The position numbers were made by a program, and so were the translations under genes. Below are positions 42,849-52,081 of a DNA stretch of 64,000 nucleotides, one piece after another. Every line of letters begins with the position of its first letter. Position 1 is the first letter of the stretch. The notes under the pieces were generated by a model, which had not been told where the DNA came from, did not search any database, and saw only the letters and a list, made by a program, of their open reading frames with translations. The stretch lies in the NCBI RefSeq assembly GCF_004006395.2, contig NZ_CP029758.2, positions 3,596,001-3,660,000 of the forward strand, written 5' to 3'. Source of the stretch: Clostridium sp. AWRP (GTDB lineage Bacteria > Bacillota > Clostridia > Clostridiales > Clostridiaceae).

Positions 42849-44216
42849 CTATTTTTTCAAAATTCTACTTTTAAGTGCAATGGCACACTCAATTCTCTTT
42901 TTCTGCATTTTGCATCCAAGACTGTAAGGTATGTTCATGTCCTTATTAAAATTATAATTATTAGCCTGACATCCGCCGCTGCAGTAAAATCTTGCCCAAC
43001 ATTTCTTACATTCAGGTTTATTATATATATGGGCAGCTTTAAATTGTTTAGAAATATCCTGCCTTAAGTTATCAATATCACTCAGATTTCCCATCTTAAA
43101 AGCTTCATTACCTACAAATTGATGACAGGGATATATATCTCCATCTGGTGTTATAGCCACATACTCATGTCCTGCCCCACATCCTGATATTCTTTTATAT
43201 ACACAGGGACCACCTGTAATGTCTATATTAAAATGGTAAAATTTAAACTTTCCTCCTTCCTTGTTTCTTCTAATCATTTCATCATACAATTTATCATATT
43301 GTTTATAAATAACCGGAAGGTCTTCTTCTCTAAGAGACAATGGATCATCCTCTGGAAGTACAACAGGCTCTACAGATATTTCATCAAATCCCTGATCTGC
43401 AAGATATTTTATATCTTCAAAAAAATCGGTATTGTTTCTAGTAAAAGTACCTCTTGCATAATATTGTTTAGATTTGTCCCTCATTTTTACCATCTTTTTT
43501 ATTTTAGGCAGTATGGAATCAAAACTTCCACTTCCATCAATTCTAACTCTTACCTTGTCATTTACTTCTTTTCTTCCATCAATACTGAGTACTATATTTC
43601 CCATGTTTTTATCAAGATAATCCATTATATCATCGTTTAACAGGGTAGCATTGGTAGTCATTGTAAATCTTATATTTTTATTGTGCAGCTTTTCCTGCTT
43701 CTTAGCATACTCTACAATTTCCTTTACTGCATCAAAGGCCATAAGTGGTTCACCACCAAACAAATCAACCTCTATATTTTTTCTAGGTCCTGACTTTTCT
43801 ATGACAAAATCAATGGCCTTTTTTCCTATTTCTGCAGACATGAGTTTTCTTCGTCCTTTGTACTCACCTTCATCTGCAAAACAATATTTGCATCTCAAAT
43901 TGCAATCATGGGCAATATTAAGGCATAATGCCTTTATAAATGAAGGTTCACTTTCATGCTTTTTTGCAATTCCTTCATATAAATCTTTAGAATACAACAT
44001 TTCTTTTTTAACTAGCTGTTGTATCTCACCATAAGCCTCCACAACTTCTTCTCTTTTATATTTATCTTTAAGAAGTTCTACCACTTTTTCAAGTTCTGGC
44101 AGTCCTTCATCATCTAAAATATCATATACTAGTTCATCAATTTCATGAAGTGTACCAGAGTTTACATCTATAACATATCTATATCCACCCTGGACAAATT
44201 TATGAATATTAGCCAA
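42849..44216 (-). CDS. scfB: SCIFF peptide maturase, radical SAM/SPASM thioether synthase
   Basis: A 455-residue radical SAM enzyme. An N-terminal RRE-like peptide-binding region covers about 1-90, the SAM cluster motif is C-N-L-R-C-K-Y-C near 107, and FGGEPLMAF lies near 150. The C-terminal SPASM cysteines include CGAGHEYVAITPDGDIYPCHQF and CKKCWARFYCSGGC near 410-420. It forms Cys-to-alpha-carbon thioether links in the SCIFF peptide encoded just upstream. The start is TTG after AGGAGGAG. A hairpin separates precursor and maturase, which would keep the enzyme level below that of the peptide. Biological role of the product is unknown. Confidence 0.95.
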   Translation of the reverse strand: MANIHKFVQGGYRYVIDVNSGTLHEIDELVYDILDDEGLPELEKVVELLKDKYKREEVVEAYGEIQQLVKKEMLYSKDLYEGIAKKHESEPSFIKALCLNIAHDCNLRCKYCFADEGEYKGRRKLMSAEIGKKAIDFVIEKSGPRKNIEVDLFGGEPLMAFDAVKEIVEYAKKQEKLHNKNIRFTMTTNATLLNDDIMDYLDKNMGNIVLSIDGRKEVNDKVRVRIDGSGSFDSILPKIKKMVKMRDKSKQYYARGTFTRNNTDFFEDIKYLADQGFDEISVEPVVLPEDDPLSLREEDLPVIYKQYDKLYDEMIRRNKEGGKFKFYHFNIDITGGPCVYKRISGCGAGHEYVAITPDGDIYPCHQFVGNEAFKMGNLSDIDNLRQDISKQFKAAHIYNKPECKKCWARFYCSGGCQANNYNFNKDMNIPYSLGCKMQKKRIECAIALKSRILKK

Positions 44217-44258
44217 ATTGTTCTCCTCCTAATAAAAATGTATAATTTTTCATTATAT

Positions 44259-44298
44259 AAATTTTAGGCAGTAACTATTTTGTTACTGCCTAAAATTT
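44259..44298 (-). promoter_or_regulatory. attenuator hairpin between scfA and scfB
   Basis: Perfect 17-bp arms AAATTTTAGGCAGTAAC / GTTACTGCCTAAAATTT with a 6-base loop, 4 bases past the scfA stop. The T content after the stem is modest, so partial termination or mRNA 3'-end protection of the precursor transcript is likely. Confidence 0.65.
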
Positions 44299-44301
44299 AT
44301 A

Positions 44302-44439
44302 TTAGTTTTCACAAGCTAAATTGGCAACTGTGCAAGAAGTTTTACATGCTGATTGGCATGAATTAGCACATTCCTTACATCCTGGTTTTTTTAAACTTTC
44401 TTTTATATTAGCATTATTTATAGTTTTTATATGCTTCAT
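44302..44439 (-). CDS. scfA: SCIFF ribosomal peptide precursor
   Basis: A 45-residue peptide, beginning MKHIKTINNANIKES and ending VANLACEN. It contains exactly six cysteines (C21, C24, C28, C32, C36, C43), which is the defining pattern of Six Cysteines in Forty-Five residues peptides. ATG 44439 follows TTGGAGGAAC. It lies directly upstream of its radical SAM maturase. SCIFF precursors are nearly universal in Clostridia and are thought to have a housekeeping rather than antibiotic role. Confidence 0.95.
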   Translation of the reverse strand: MKHIKTINNANIKESLKKPGCKECANSCQSACKTSCTVANLACEN

Positions 44440-44535
44440 ACTAAGTTCCTCCAATTAATAAAGTTATCTGTTTGATTATAACATAAACATATAATAAAAT
44501 AAAGTTGTCCATAAATGTGAGATTCAAGGAATTCC

Positions 44536-44904
44536 TTATAAGTTAATTGCGATCATACCTGATAAAGCTCCTACTATAAGGTCAAGCAGCAATCGTTTTA
44601 CTCCATAGGAACTTATAGCCGCAGAGTTTCCAGAAACTACAGAAACTACATACAGTATAAACAAATATAAAAGAGTTACTCCAATACCTACAAGCCATCC
44701 TTTTTTACCTATTCTTCGCACTGCATAAATAACTCCATACATTATGCTAAGTATGTTTGTAATCACGTAAAATATGTATCTTCCTCTTGAACCTATATCT
44801 ATAAAAGTCATTATAACTGCAAAAATTAAAAGTAAAACAACTGTAATTATAAAACCTCTAAGAACTCCTTCCACTGCAGGAAGGTAATTACTACCTTTTT
44901 CCAA
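44536..44904 (-). CDS. TIGR04086 family membrane protein
   Basis: A 122-residue protein with four membrane segments (about 11-33, 42-60, 70-92, 100-120) and a short polar start. Small proteins of this type are found beside yajC and the SCIFF locus across clostridia and carry the TIGR04086 label. The start is TTG with a GGGAGG site 9 bases upstream. That site is buried in a strong hairpin. The function is unknown. Confidence 0.75.
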   Translation of the reverse strand: MEKGSNYLPAVEGVLRGFIITVVLLLIFAVIMTFIDIGSRGRYIFYVITNILSIMYGVIYAVRRIGKKGWLVGIGVTLLYLFILYVVSVVSGNSAAISSYGVKRLLLDLIVGALSGMIAINL

Positions 44905-44907
44905 ATT

Positions 44908-44953
44908 AAAGCACCTCCCATCTAATAGTATTTATGTAGATAAAAGGTGCTTT
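44908..44953 (-). promoter_or_regulatory. hairpin covering the TIGR04086 ribosome binding site
   Basis: On the minus strand AAAGCACCT pairs with AGGTGCTTT, extended by TATCTA/TAGAT. The right arm contains GGGAGGTG, the ribosome binding site of the downstream TTG-start gene. It would limit translation or act as a weak terminator after yajC. Confidence 0.55.
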
Positions 44954-44964
44954 ATACCTAATTT

Positions 44965-45300
44965 TTAAACTTCTTTTTTTTCTTCCTTTTTTTCCTCTAT
45001 TTTCTTAGAAGAATTTTCTTGACTTTTAGGTTCAGATAAAATATTTAGTACTCCTGTCTTATCTAATTTTATCCTAACTCTATCTGGTCCTGTTTGAATA
45101 GTTATATTTCTGTCCTGGATATTTACAACTTTTCCTATTATGCCACCTTTAGTCATAACTTCATCATTAACCTTAAGACTCTCAAGCATTGCATTATATT
45201 TCTTTTTTCTTTTGCTTTCTGGTAGAAATATAAGTAAATAAAAGATTACTACTATAAATAAAAGTGGTGCTAATCTAACCAATGAATCCAATTTTTTCAC
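44965..45300 (-). CDS. yajC: preprotein translocase subunit YajC
   Basis: A 111-residue protein with one N-terminal membrane segment (about 9-28), the FLPESKRKKKY stretch, and a cytoplasmic SH3-like region (LKVNDEVMTKGGIIGKV). The C-terminal tail is Lys/Glu-rich. It associates with SecDF. Its neighbours tgt and queA upstream are the classic order. Confidence 0.95.
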   Translation of the reverse strand: MKKLDSLVRLAPLLFIVVIFYLLIFLPESKRKKKYNAMLESLKVNDEVMTKGGIIGKVVNIQDRNITIQTGPDRVRIKLDKTGVLNILSEPKSQENSSKKIEEKKEEKKEV

Positions 45301-45327
45301 CTCCTTTTTGTAAACAGAATTCTAATT

Positions 45328-46452
45328 TTATTGATTCCATTGTTCAAGCTTTTCCTTTTTATATTTAGGGAAATAGTCTCCATCAATGGAATCCCTTATT
45401 TCTTTCATTAAATTATTATAAAAATACAAATTATGAAGCACACATAACCTCATAGCAAGCATTTCTTTTGCCTTAAACAAATGTCTTATGTATGCCCTAG
45501 TGTAATTTTTACAAGTAGGACACTGGCATCCTTTGTCAATAGGGGAATCATCCAGCTGATATTTGGCATTCAAAAGATTTATTTCTCCTTCTGATGTAAA
45601 TACATGGGAATGTCTTCCATTCCTAGCAGGAAGTACGCAATCAAAGAAATCTACTCCTCTTTCTACTGCTTCAAGTATATTTTCTGGAGTTCCAACTCCC
45701 ATCAAATATATAGGCTTATCCTGTGGAAGATGAGGAACTACTTTTTCTATAATTCTATACATTTCCTCGTGAGTTTCCCCTACAGCTAACCCTCCAATAG
45801 CATATCCATCTAAATTCATTTCGCTTATTATTTTAGCATGCTCTATTCTTATATCGTCGTAGACACCACCTTGGTTTATTCCAAATAGCATCTGCTTATT
45901 ATTTATAGTATCTGATAAAGAATTCAATCTATCCATTTCAACTTTACATCTTTTGAGCCATCTTGTGGTTCTTTCAACAGAACGTTGAACATAATCTTTG
46001 GGAGACGGGTTTTCTATGCACTCGTCAAAAGCCATAGCTACAGTGGATGCCAAATTACTTTGAATTTGCATACTCTCTTCAGGTCCCATAAATATTTTGC
46101 TTCCATCTATGTGCGAATTAAAATATACTCCCTCTTCTTTTATCTTTCTAATCTTTGACAGAGAAAATACTTGAAATCCTCCAGAATCAGTTAAAATAGG
46201 TCTATCCCAATTCATAAATTTATGTAATCCACCAAGTTTTCTTATGATCTTATCTCCAGGTCTCAAACTTAAATGATAAGTATTTGAAAGTTCCACCTGA
46301 CATCCAATTTCTTTTAAATCACAGGTAGAAACTGCTCCTTTTATAGCTGCTAAGGTACCTACATTCATAAAAACTGGAGTTTGAACTACTCCGTGAGGTG
46401 TAGTAAATTCACCTCTTCTAGCACTTCCCTGTTTTTTTAGTAATTTATACAT
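45328..46452 (-). CDS. tgt: tRNA-guanine transglycosylase
   Basis: A 374-residue enzyme that exchanges guanine-34 for preQ1 in queuosine tRNAs. The nucleophile region is DSGGFQVFSL near 90, the second Asp lies in DFFDCVLPARNGRH near 262, and zinc ligands are in CQCPTCKNYTRAYIRH near 305. ATG follows GAGGTG. It forms a queA-tgt pair 15 bases apart for tRNA modification. Confidence 0.97.
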   Translation of the reverse strand: MYKLLKKQGSARRGEFTTPHGVVQTPVFMNVGTLAAIKGAVSTCDLKEIGCQVELSNTYHLSLRPGDKIIRKLGGLHKFMNWDRPILTDSGGFQVFSLSKIRKIKEEGVYFNSHIDGSKIFMGPEESMQIQSNLASTVAMAFDECIENPSPKDYVQRSVERTTRWLKRCKVEMDRLNSLSDTINNKQMLFGINQGGVYDDIRIEHAKIISEMNLDGYAIGGLAVGETHEEMYRIIEKVVPHLPQDKPIYLMGVGTPENILEAVERGVDFFDCVLPARNGRHSHVFTSEGEINLLNAKYQLDDSPIDKGCQCPTCKNYTRAYIRHLFKAKEMLAMRLCVLHNLYFYNNLMKEIRDSIDGDYFPKYKKEKLEQWNQ

Positions 46453-46467
46453 TAAAACACCTCAAAT

Positions 46468-47502
46468 CTATTTCAAGAACATAGCATCTCCAAAGCTAAA
46501 AAATCTATATTTTTCTTTAACTGCACAGTTATATGCATTTAGTATTTTTTCTCTTCCACAAAGCGCACTTACAAGCATTATAAGTGTCGACTCGGGCAAA
46601 TGAAAATTTGTTATAAGTTTATCTACCACTTTATATTTATATCCAGGATATATAAATATATCCGTCCAACCAGATTGATTCCTAACTCTTCCATTTTCAT
46701 CTCCAATGGTTTCAAGTGTTCTGCAGGAAGTAGTGCCCACTGCAATTATACTTCCTCCTTTTTCTCTAGTTTCATTTATCATATCTGCGGTTTCTTTCGT
46801 CATGCAGTAGTATTCTGAATGCATATTATGTTCTTCTATATTTTCAACCTTTACAGGTCTAAAAGTTCCAAGTCCAACATGTAAAGTTAAGAACGCAAGT
46901 TTTACCCCTTTATCCTCTATTTTTTTCAGCAGTTCCTCGGTAAAATGAAGACCTGCTGTAGGGGCTGCTGCAGAACCTTCTTCCTTAGAATACACTGTCT
47001 GATACATTTCCTTATCCTCTAATTTTTCTTTTATATATGGGGGCAGAGGCATTTGACCAAGTCTATCAAGTACTTCTTCAAATATTCCTTCATATTCAAA
47101 TTTAACAATTCGATTTCCATCTTCTTTTACTGAAACTATTTCTGCTTTAAGTTCCCCGTCTCCGAAGTCAAATCTACTTCCTACCTTAGCTCTTTTTCCA
47201 GGCTTAACTAAAGTTTCCCAGGTGTCATCTTCATTTCTCTTTAGAAGTAAAATTTCCATTTTACCACCGCTGCCTTCTTTTGCACCTATAAGTCTTGCTG
47301 GCAAAACTCTAGTATCGTTTAATACAAGACAGTCCCCTGGATTCAAATAATCTAATATATCTTTAAATACCTTATGCTCTATATCACCAGTTTTTTTATC
47401 AAGCACCATAAGCCTTGCTTCATCCCTCTGCATTAAAGGATGTTGTGCAATTAATTCCTCTGGTAAATAAAAATCAAAATCTGTAACTTTCAATATTTTC
47501 AC
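46468..47502 (-). CDS. queA: S-adenosylmethionine:tRNA ribosyltransferase-isomerase
   Basis: A 344-residue enzyme that adds the cyclopentane precursor from SAM to preQ1-tRNA. Family motifs are DFDFYLPEELIAQHP at the start, LNDTRVLPARL near 60, SAAAPTAGLHFTEEL near 177 and FHLPESTLIMLVSALCG near 305. The length is typical. It is co-transcribed with ruvAB upstream and tgt downstream. Confidence 0.97.
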   Translation of the reverse strand: MKILKVTDFDFYLPEELIAQHPLMQRDEARLMVLDKKTGDIEHKVFKDILDYLNPGDCLVLNDTRVLPARLIGAKEGSGGKMEILLLKRNEDDTWETLVKPGKRAKVGSRFDFGDGELKAEIVSVKEDGNRIVKFEYEGIFEEVLDRLGQMPLPPYIKEKLEDKEMYQTVYSKEEGSAAAPTAGLHFTEELLKKIEDKGVKLAFLTLHVGLGTFRPVKVENIEEHNMHSEYYCMTKETADMINETREKGGSIIAVGTTSCRTLETIGDENGRVRNQSGWTDIFIYPGYKYKVVDKLITNFHLPESTLIMLVSALCGREKILNAYNCAVKEKYRFFSFGDAMFLK

Positions 47503-47522
47503 TCCATTTCATCTTGTGTAAA

Positions 47523-48569
47523 TCACATTTTGTCATCAAACAATGAAGACTGATTAAAATTCTTTTTAGAATTTGTACTTCTCTTTCTATTAAAATGTCT
47601 ATAGGCACTGTCCGATGCCACTCTACCTCTTGGGGTTCTTATTATAAAACCTTTTTGGAGTAGATAAGGCTCATACACATCTTGTATAGTATCTAACTCT
47701 TCTCCTATAAAATACGCCAAGGTTTCTACTCCCACAGGTCCTCCATTAAAATTATCAATTATAGCTTTTAATATTTTATTGTCTATACTATCAAAACCTT
47801 CATTATCAACTTCCATCATTTCAAGAGCCGCTTGACTTGTTCTAACATCTATTACACCATTGCCCTTAACCTCGGAATAATCTCTAACTCGCTTTAATAA
47901 TCTGTTTGCAATTCTAGGAGTTCCCCTAGACCTTTTTCCTATTTCAAAAGCTGCATCCATTTCTATTTTTACTTTAAGTATTTCAGCTGATCTGACTATA
48001 ATTTCACTGAGTTCATCTTCTCCATAAAACTCCATAGGACATAGTACCCCAAACCTATCTCTTAGTGGTGCTGTTAAAAGTCCCACCCTTGTAGTAGCAC
48101 CTATTAAAGTAAATTTAGGTAGATCCAATCTTATAGACTTTGCTGCAGCCCCTTTTCCTATAACTATATCTAGTGCATAATCCTCCATAGCAGGATATAA
48201 TATTTCCTCTACACTTCTATTTAACCTGTGTATTTCATCTATAAAAAGCACATCCATATCATTTAAACTGGTAAGTATCGCAGCCAGATCTCCTGCTCTT
48301 TCTATAGCTGGTCCCGAAGTAATTTTTAGGTTTCCTCCCATTTCTACAGCAATTATATTAGCAAGAGTAGTTTTTCCAAGACCTGGTGGCCCATAAAGAA
48401 GTACATGATCTAGTGCTTCCTTCCTGTTTCTAGCAGCCTCTATAAATATCTTTAGTTTATCCTTTACCTTTTTCTGCCCTATATATTCATTGAGTCTCTT
48501 AGGTCTCAAACTATACTCATTTTCTGTATCCTCTTTAATGTTAAGGGGGGTAACTATTCTATCTTCCAT
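47523..48569 (-). CDS. ruvB: Holliday junction helicase motor RuvB
   Basis: A 348-residue AAA+ motor. Start ATG 48569 is preferred since AGGTGA lies 5 bases upstream; the GTG three codons earlier overlaps it. Walker A GPPGLGKT is near 62, Walker B VLFIDEIHR near 110, sensor TLIGATTR near 155, and the C-terminal winged helix carries TPRGRVASDSAYRHF. It drives branch migration with RuvA in recombination repair. Confidence 0.97.
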   Translation of the reverse strand: MEDRIVTPLNIKEDTENEYSLRPKRLNEYIGQKKVKDKLKIFIEAARNRKEALDHVLLYGPPGLGKTTLANIIAVEMGGNLKITSGPAIERAGDLAAILTSLNDMDVLFIDEIHRLNRSVEEILYPAMEDYALDIVIGKGAAAKSIRLDLPKFTLIGATTRVGLLTAPLRDRFGVLCPMEFYGEDELSEIIVRSAEILKVKIEMDAAFEIGKRSRGTPRIANRLLKRVRDYSEVKGNGVIDVRTSQAALEMMEVDNEGFDSIDNKILKAIIDNFNGGPVGVETLAYFIGEELDTIQDVYEPYLLQKGFIIRTPRGRVASDSAYRHFNRKRSTNSKKNFNQSSLFDDKM

Positions 48570-48583
48570 ACCTATCACCTAAC

Positions 48584-49180
48584 CTAATTCATTAAAAATT
48601 TAAGAGCTTTCTTTATCATATCCTCAGTAGAACTTTCTTTTGTTTTATCTATAGAGGCTAAGGCTTTATTTCCTTCCTTTTCCGAATATCCAAGTGCTAT
48701 AAGAGCCTCCAAAACCTCAGAAGTATTTTGAGTTGCATTTATATTGTCAACATTATCCTCGCCACTAGTAAATTCATCTGCATCTATCTTGTCTTTAAGT
48801 TCAAGTATGATTCTTTGGGCAGTTTTCTTACCTATTCCAGGTGCCCTTACCAAATTTTTTTCATCTTCAGATATTATAGCATATTTCAAATTATTTACGT
48901 CACTTATGGATAAAAGTGAAAGTGCCGCTCTTGCCCCTATACCATTTATAGTAAGTAAAAGGTTAAACATACTCAATTCTTCTTTAGTTAAAAAACCGTA
49001 TAATCCTATAAAATCTTCTCTCACTATCTGCTGTAAATACAACACTATGTTTTCTCCTACCTTTGGAGTTTTTGCAATAGTACTGCCAGATGTATTTATT
49101 TTATAGCCAATTCCATTATTCTCAACTACTATATAATCTTTATTTACACCTTTATATATTCCCTTTATGTATTCATACAT
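48584..49180 (-). CDS. ruvA: Holliday junction binding protein RuvA
   Basis: A 198-residue protein with an N-terminal OB fold (YIKGIYKGVNKDYIVVENNGIGY), two helix-hairpin-helix motifs (INGIGARAALSLL near 77 and APGIGKKTAQRIILELKD near 112), and a C-terminal RuvB-binding three-helix domain. It lies 14 bases before ruvB. Confidence 0.96.
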   Translation of the reverse strand: MYEYIKGIYKGVNKDYIVVENNGIGYKINTSGSTIAKTPKVGENIVLYLQQIVREDFIGLYGFLTKEELSMFNLLLTINGIGARAALSLLSISDVNNLKYAIISEDEKNLVRAPGIGKKTAQRIILELKDKIDADEFTSGEDNVDNINATQNTSEVLEALIALGYSEKEGNKALASIDKTKESSTEDMIKKALKFLMN

Positions 49181-49355
49181 CTAAATTTCCTCCAAAATAT
49201 TGAAACTTATTAAAATTGGACAAAGTATCATATTGTAACATATAATACTTTATCATTTTAAGTACTTTAGTTCAAGTACTGCAATTGGTAATATACAATT
49301 TGCTAAACAGCAAATAACAAATAATAATACTTTTTTCATTAACGTCAAAAAATAT

Positions 49356-49376
49356 AAAAAAAGCCTCAAAGGCTAT
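49356..49376 (-). terminator. terminator after BofC-like gene
   Basis: A short stem AGCCT/AGGCT with a 3-base loop is followed by seven T on the minus strand, at the stop codon of the gene. Confidence 0.6.
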
Positions 49377-49978
49377 TATTCATAGTCTTCAAGGCGTGAT
49401 TCTGCTTCGTCTCTTGTATTACACTCAAAGTACTTATCTCCCTTAGTTAAAAGTCTTATGTCTTCATCTTTTAATTTGCTTGTCTTTATATCAGTTACAT
49501 CTCTCTTTTCATTTTCTATAAACATATTCCCCTGATTATCCGTCTTATATATAGCAATTAGACCATTCTTTATTCCAAGTACATATTTATTAGGCTCATA
49601 TTTATCCACTTCTTTTACAAGTACTACTTCTTTTGCACCAAACTTATCAACCTTATATCCAGCAGTTTTATATATATTTTCAACTTCATTTTTGCTTTTA
49701 CCTGCTAATTTTCCAGCTAATTCTTCTTTTTCCGTCTTAAGTTCTCCACTTTTATTATATTTTATTTTAAATATAATTTTAGCTTTTTCAGCAACAGTTG
49801 TATTTATATTAGAATTTGTATTTACAGTGTCATAAGTTCTATTCCCTTGCCTAACCTGTTTTATCTCTCTATCCATGTTTACATTTTGAAATCCAACTAC
49901 ACATATGTAACAACTTAAACCTAAAATTAAAATAGTAAATATAACCAATACTATTGTACGAACTTTTCTATTATCCAT
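49376..49978 (-). CDS. membrane-anchored BofC C-terminal-domain-like protein
   Basis: A 200-residue protein with one N-terminal membrane segment (about 8-29), a linker rich in Asn/Thr, and two small alpha/beta units. The C-terminal part (about 125-200: NKYVLGIKNGLIAIYK then DIRLLTKG...SRLEDYE) matches the BofC C-terminal domain, known from the forespore regulator of SpoIVB. Clostridia usually lack full BofC, so the role is uncertain. A forespore or cell-surface location is expected. Confidence 0.65.
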   Translation of the reverse strand: MDNRKVRTIVLVIFTILILGLSCYICVVGFQNVNMDREIKQVRQGNRTYDTVNTNSNINTTVAEKAKIIFKIKYNKSGELKTEKEELAGKLAGKSKNEVENIYKTAGYKVDKFGAKEVVLVKEVDKYEPNKYVLGIKNGLIAIYKTDNQGNMFIENEKRDVTDIKTSKLKDEDIRLLTKGDKYFECNTRDEAESRLEDYE

Positions 49979-50038
49979 AATATCCCTCCTTTTTGAATAT
50001 TATGGACACTTATCTTAATTATATACACCATATTAGGA

Positions 50039-50863
50039 TTATTTTAATTTTATAGTAGTACTATTCTTATCGGAAAATAAAATTTTGTTTTTAATTACAA
50101 TATTTCCCTGTCTGTCACTTCTCCATACTAAAATTCCTTTACTTCCTAATCTTTTTTCAACTCGCTTATCTGGTGTATTAATTCCATCACTAGTTACAAT
50201 TGCTACTTTAGGTTGTATCCTATTTAAAAATTTTACCATTGTGCTGGTATTAAGACCATGGTGCGGTACCTTTAGCACATCGCATTTTTTTAGCTTTTTT
50301 GTCCTTATCATGTCATTTTCTTCTCTTTTCTCACAATCTCCTGCAAATAAATAATTTAAACTTCCTATTTTGCCTTGAAGTACAATTGAATTGTTGTTCT
50401 CTATACTGCCATCTTTATAGATAGGCCCAATAACTTTAAGATTCATACCATAATGTTTCATACTCCAATTCTTTCCTATGTATTCCACAGATACTCCCAT
50501 TTTAAGCAATTTATCTGCTATAAAATATTTAATATTATTTTCATGATCAGGCAAATATACTCTACGAACCTTTACCGACTTAGCTATATTGCATATGCCA
50601 TCATAATGATCATCATGATAATGAGTCAATATTATACCTTCTATTTTATTTACATTATTTGAACTTAAATATTTTATAACCCTGTTAGTATAATATGCAG
50701 CTCCTGAATCTATTAAATAATTTTTATTACCTAACTTTATTAAAGTGCAATCTCCTTGGCCTACATCTATAAAATGTACTTCACAAATACCATATTTAGC
50801 AAAAGTACTATTTCCCATAAACATTATAATAATAAATACCATAACAATTAATTTCTTCTTCAA
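50039..50863 (-). CDS. ComEC-type secreted MBL hydrolase
   Basis: A 274-residue protein with a signal peptide (hydrophobic about 6-22, ending NSTFA) and a metallo-beta-lactamase domain of the ComEC/Rec2 type. It has HFIDVGQGDCTLI near 28, the metal site THYHDDHYDG near 74, the AGDCEKREE Asp near 172 and KVPHHGLNTST near 194. I choose TTG 50863 because the ATG 18 bases earlier overlaps the GGAGG. Such stand-alone domains may be extracellular nucleases or phosphoesterases. It does not imply competence by itself. Confidence 0.8.
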   Translation of the reverse strand: MKKKLIVMVFIIIMFMGNSTFAKYGICEVHFIDVGQGDCTLIKLGNKNYLIDSGAAYYTNRVIKYLSSNNVNKIEGIILTHYHDDHYDGICNIAKSVKVRRVYLPDHENNIKYFIADKLLKMGVSVEYIGKNWSMKHYGMNLKVIGPIYKDGSIENNNSIVLQGKIGSLNYLFAGDCEKREENDMIRTKKLKKCDVLKVPHHGLNTSTMVKFLNRIQPKVAIVTSDGINTPDKRVEKRLGSKGILVWRSDRQGNIVIKNKILFSDKNSTTIKLK

Positions 50864-51170
50864 ATTAATACAAGCCTCCATCTATTACGCATTTGAAAGA
50901 AAATAACAATTTAAAAATAGGCCATCATACTGACTAGTTATTTCTTTGAAAATACCTTAATTACTGCATTTATTTTTTGTATAAAAATCAATTATATTCT
51001 AAAATTTCATAAAAAATAATCTAAGGTATATAAAAGAAAATAACCAGTAAAATATTCTAGAATACTCACTAGTTATTTTTTAATATGTCTGAATAAAATA
51101 TGGTATACTAATAATAAAAATATTTAAACAATAAAAAGGAGTGAAGTTGTTCTTGTTAACCTAATAATTT

Positions 51171-51989
51171 ATGGTTGATATAGACATTATAATTATGAAA
51201 CTAAAAAAAATCATATCTATATTCGTTGTTATTGTTTTAGCATTATACGGTTCATTTTATGTAAGGAATAAATTAATCAGCAGGCATAATAGAGTTAACA
51301 GAGCTGTAGTAAAAGTTGTTATACCTGAGGGATATACAAATGAACAAATAGGAAGGACATTAGAAAAATCAGGATTAGTTACAGAAAAAGATTTTATGAA
51401 TCAAGTGGAAAACTGGTCAGATAATAGTTACTGGTTTTTGAAAGGTCTTCCACAGGACAAGCATAAGCTGGACGGTTTTTTATATCCTGCTACATATACT
51501 TTTGAAAAAAACACATCAAGTAAAAAAATCATAAATGAAATGCTTAAAACTTTTGAAGCAAATATAGAACCAAGTAAAAGTTATATAACTAAAAATAATT
51601 TAAACACAAGAAATGTTATAATAACAGCTTCTCTAATAGAAAAAGAAGCACGAAAAGATGTGGACAGACCAAAGATAGCCAGTGTTATTTACAATAGATT
51701 AAATAAAAATATGCCCTTACAAATAGATGCAACTATTCTCTATGTAATAGGACATAAAGATAAAGTATATAATAGGGATTTAACTGTAAAATCTCCTTAT
51801 AATACCTACTTAAATAAAGGATTGCCCCCATCCCCAATATGTAATCCAGGGACAAAATCCATAAATGCTGCAATTCATCCTGAAAGAACTAATTACCTTT
51901 ATTACGTATTGAACACTAAGACCAATACACACGTATTTGCAGAAACATATGCCCAGCACATTAAGAATGTGTCTTTATATGGAAAATAA
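51171..51989 (+). CDS. mltG: endolytic murein transglycosylase MltG
   Basis: A 272-residue YceG-like protein. One membrane segment (about 12-30), then a LysM-like subdomain (VVIPEGYTNEQIGRTLEK) and the catalytic domain with the Glu in TASLIEKEAR near 162, NRLNKNMPLQIDATILY near 190, and SPYNTYLNKGLPPSPICNPG near 215. It cuts nascent peptidoglycan near the membrane. No ribosome binding site precedes ATG 51171 or ATG 51195; the only GGAG (51138) lies before a short upstream frame. The start is therefore uncertain. Confidence 0.92.
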   Translation: MVDIDIIIMKLKKIISIFVVIVLALYGSFYVRNKLISRHNRVNRAVVKVVIPEGYTNEQIGRTLEKSGLVTEKDFMNQVENWSDNSYWFLKGLPQDKHKLDGFLYPATYTFEKNTSSKKIINEMLKTFEANIEPSKSYITKNNLNTRNVIITASLIEKEARKDVDRPKIASVIYNRLNKNMPLQIDATILYVIGHKDKVYNRDLTVKSPYNTYLNKGLPPSPICNPGTKSINAAIHPERTNYLYYVLNTKTNTHVFAETYAQHIKNVSLYGK

Positions 51990-52081
51990 AAAAATTTTTT
52001 CTTGAATAACGTTTATATTCAATGTTTAATTATTAATTTACTCAAATTTTCGCACATATAAAATTTTGACTTAATAAAAAA

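Noticed and set aside
50039..50863. Competence protein ComEC
   Set aside because: Only the hydrolase domain with a signal peptide is present; the membrane channel domain of ComEC is absent.
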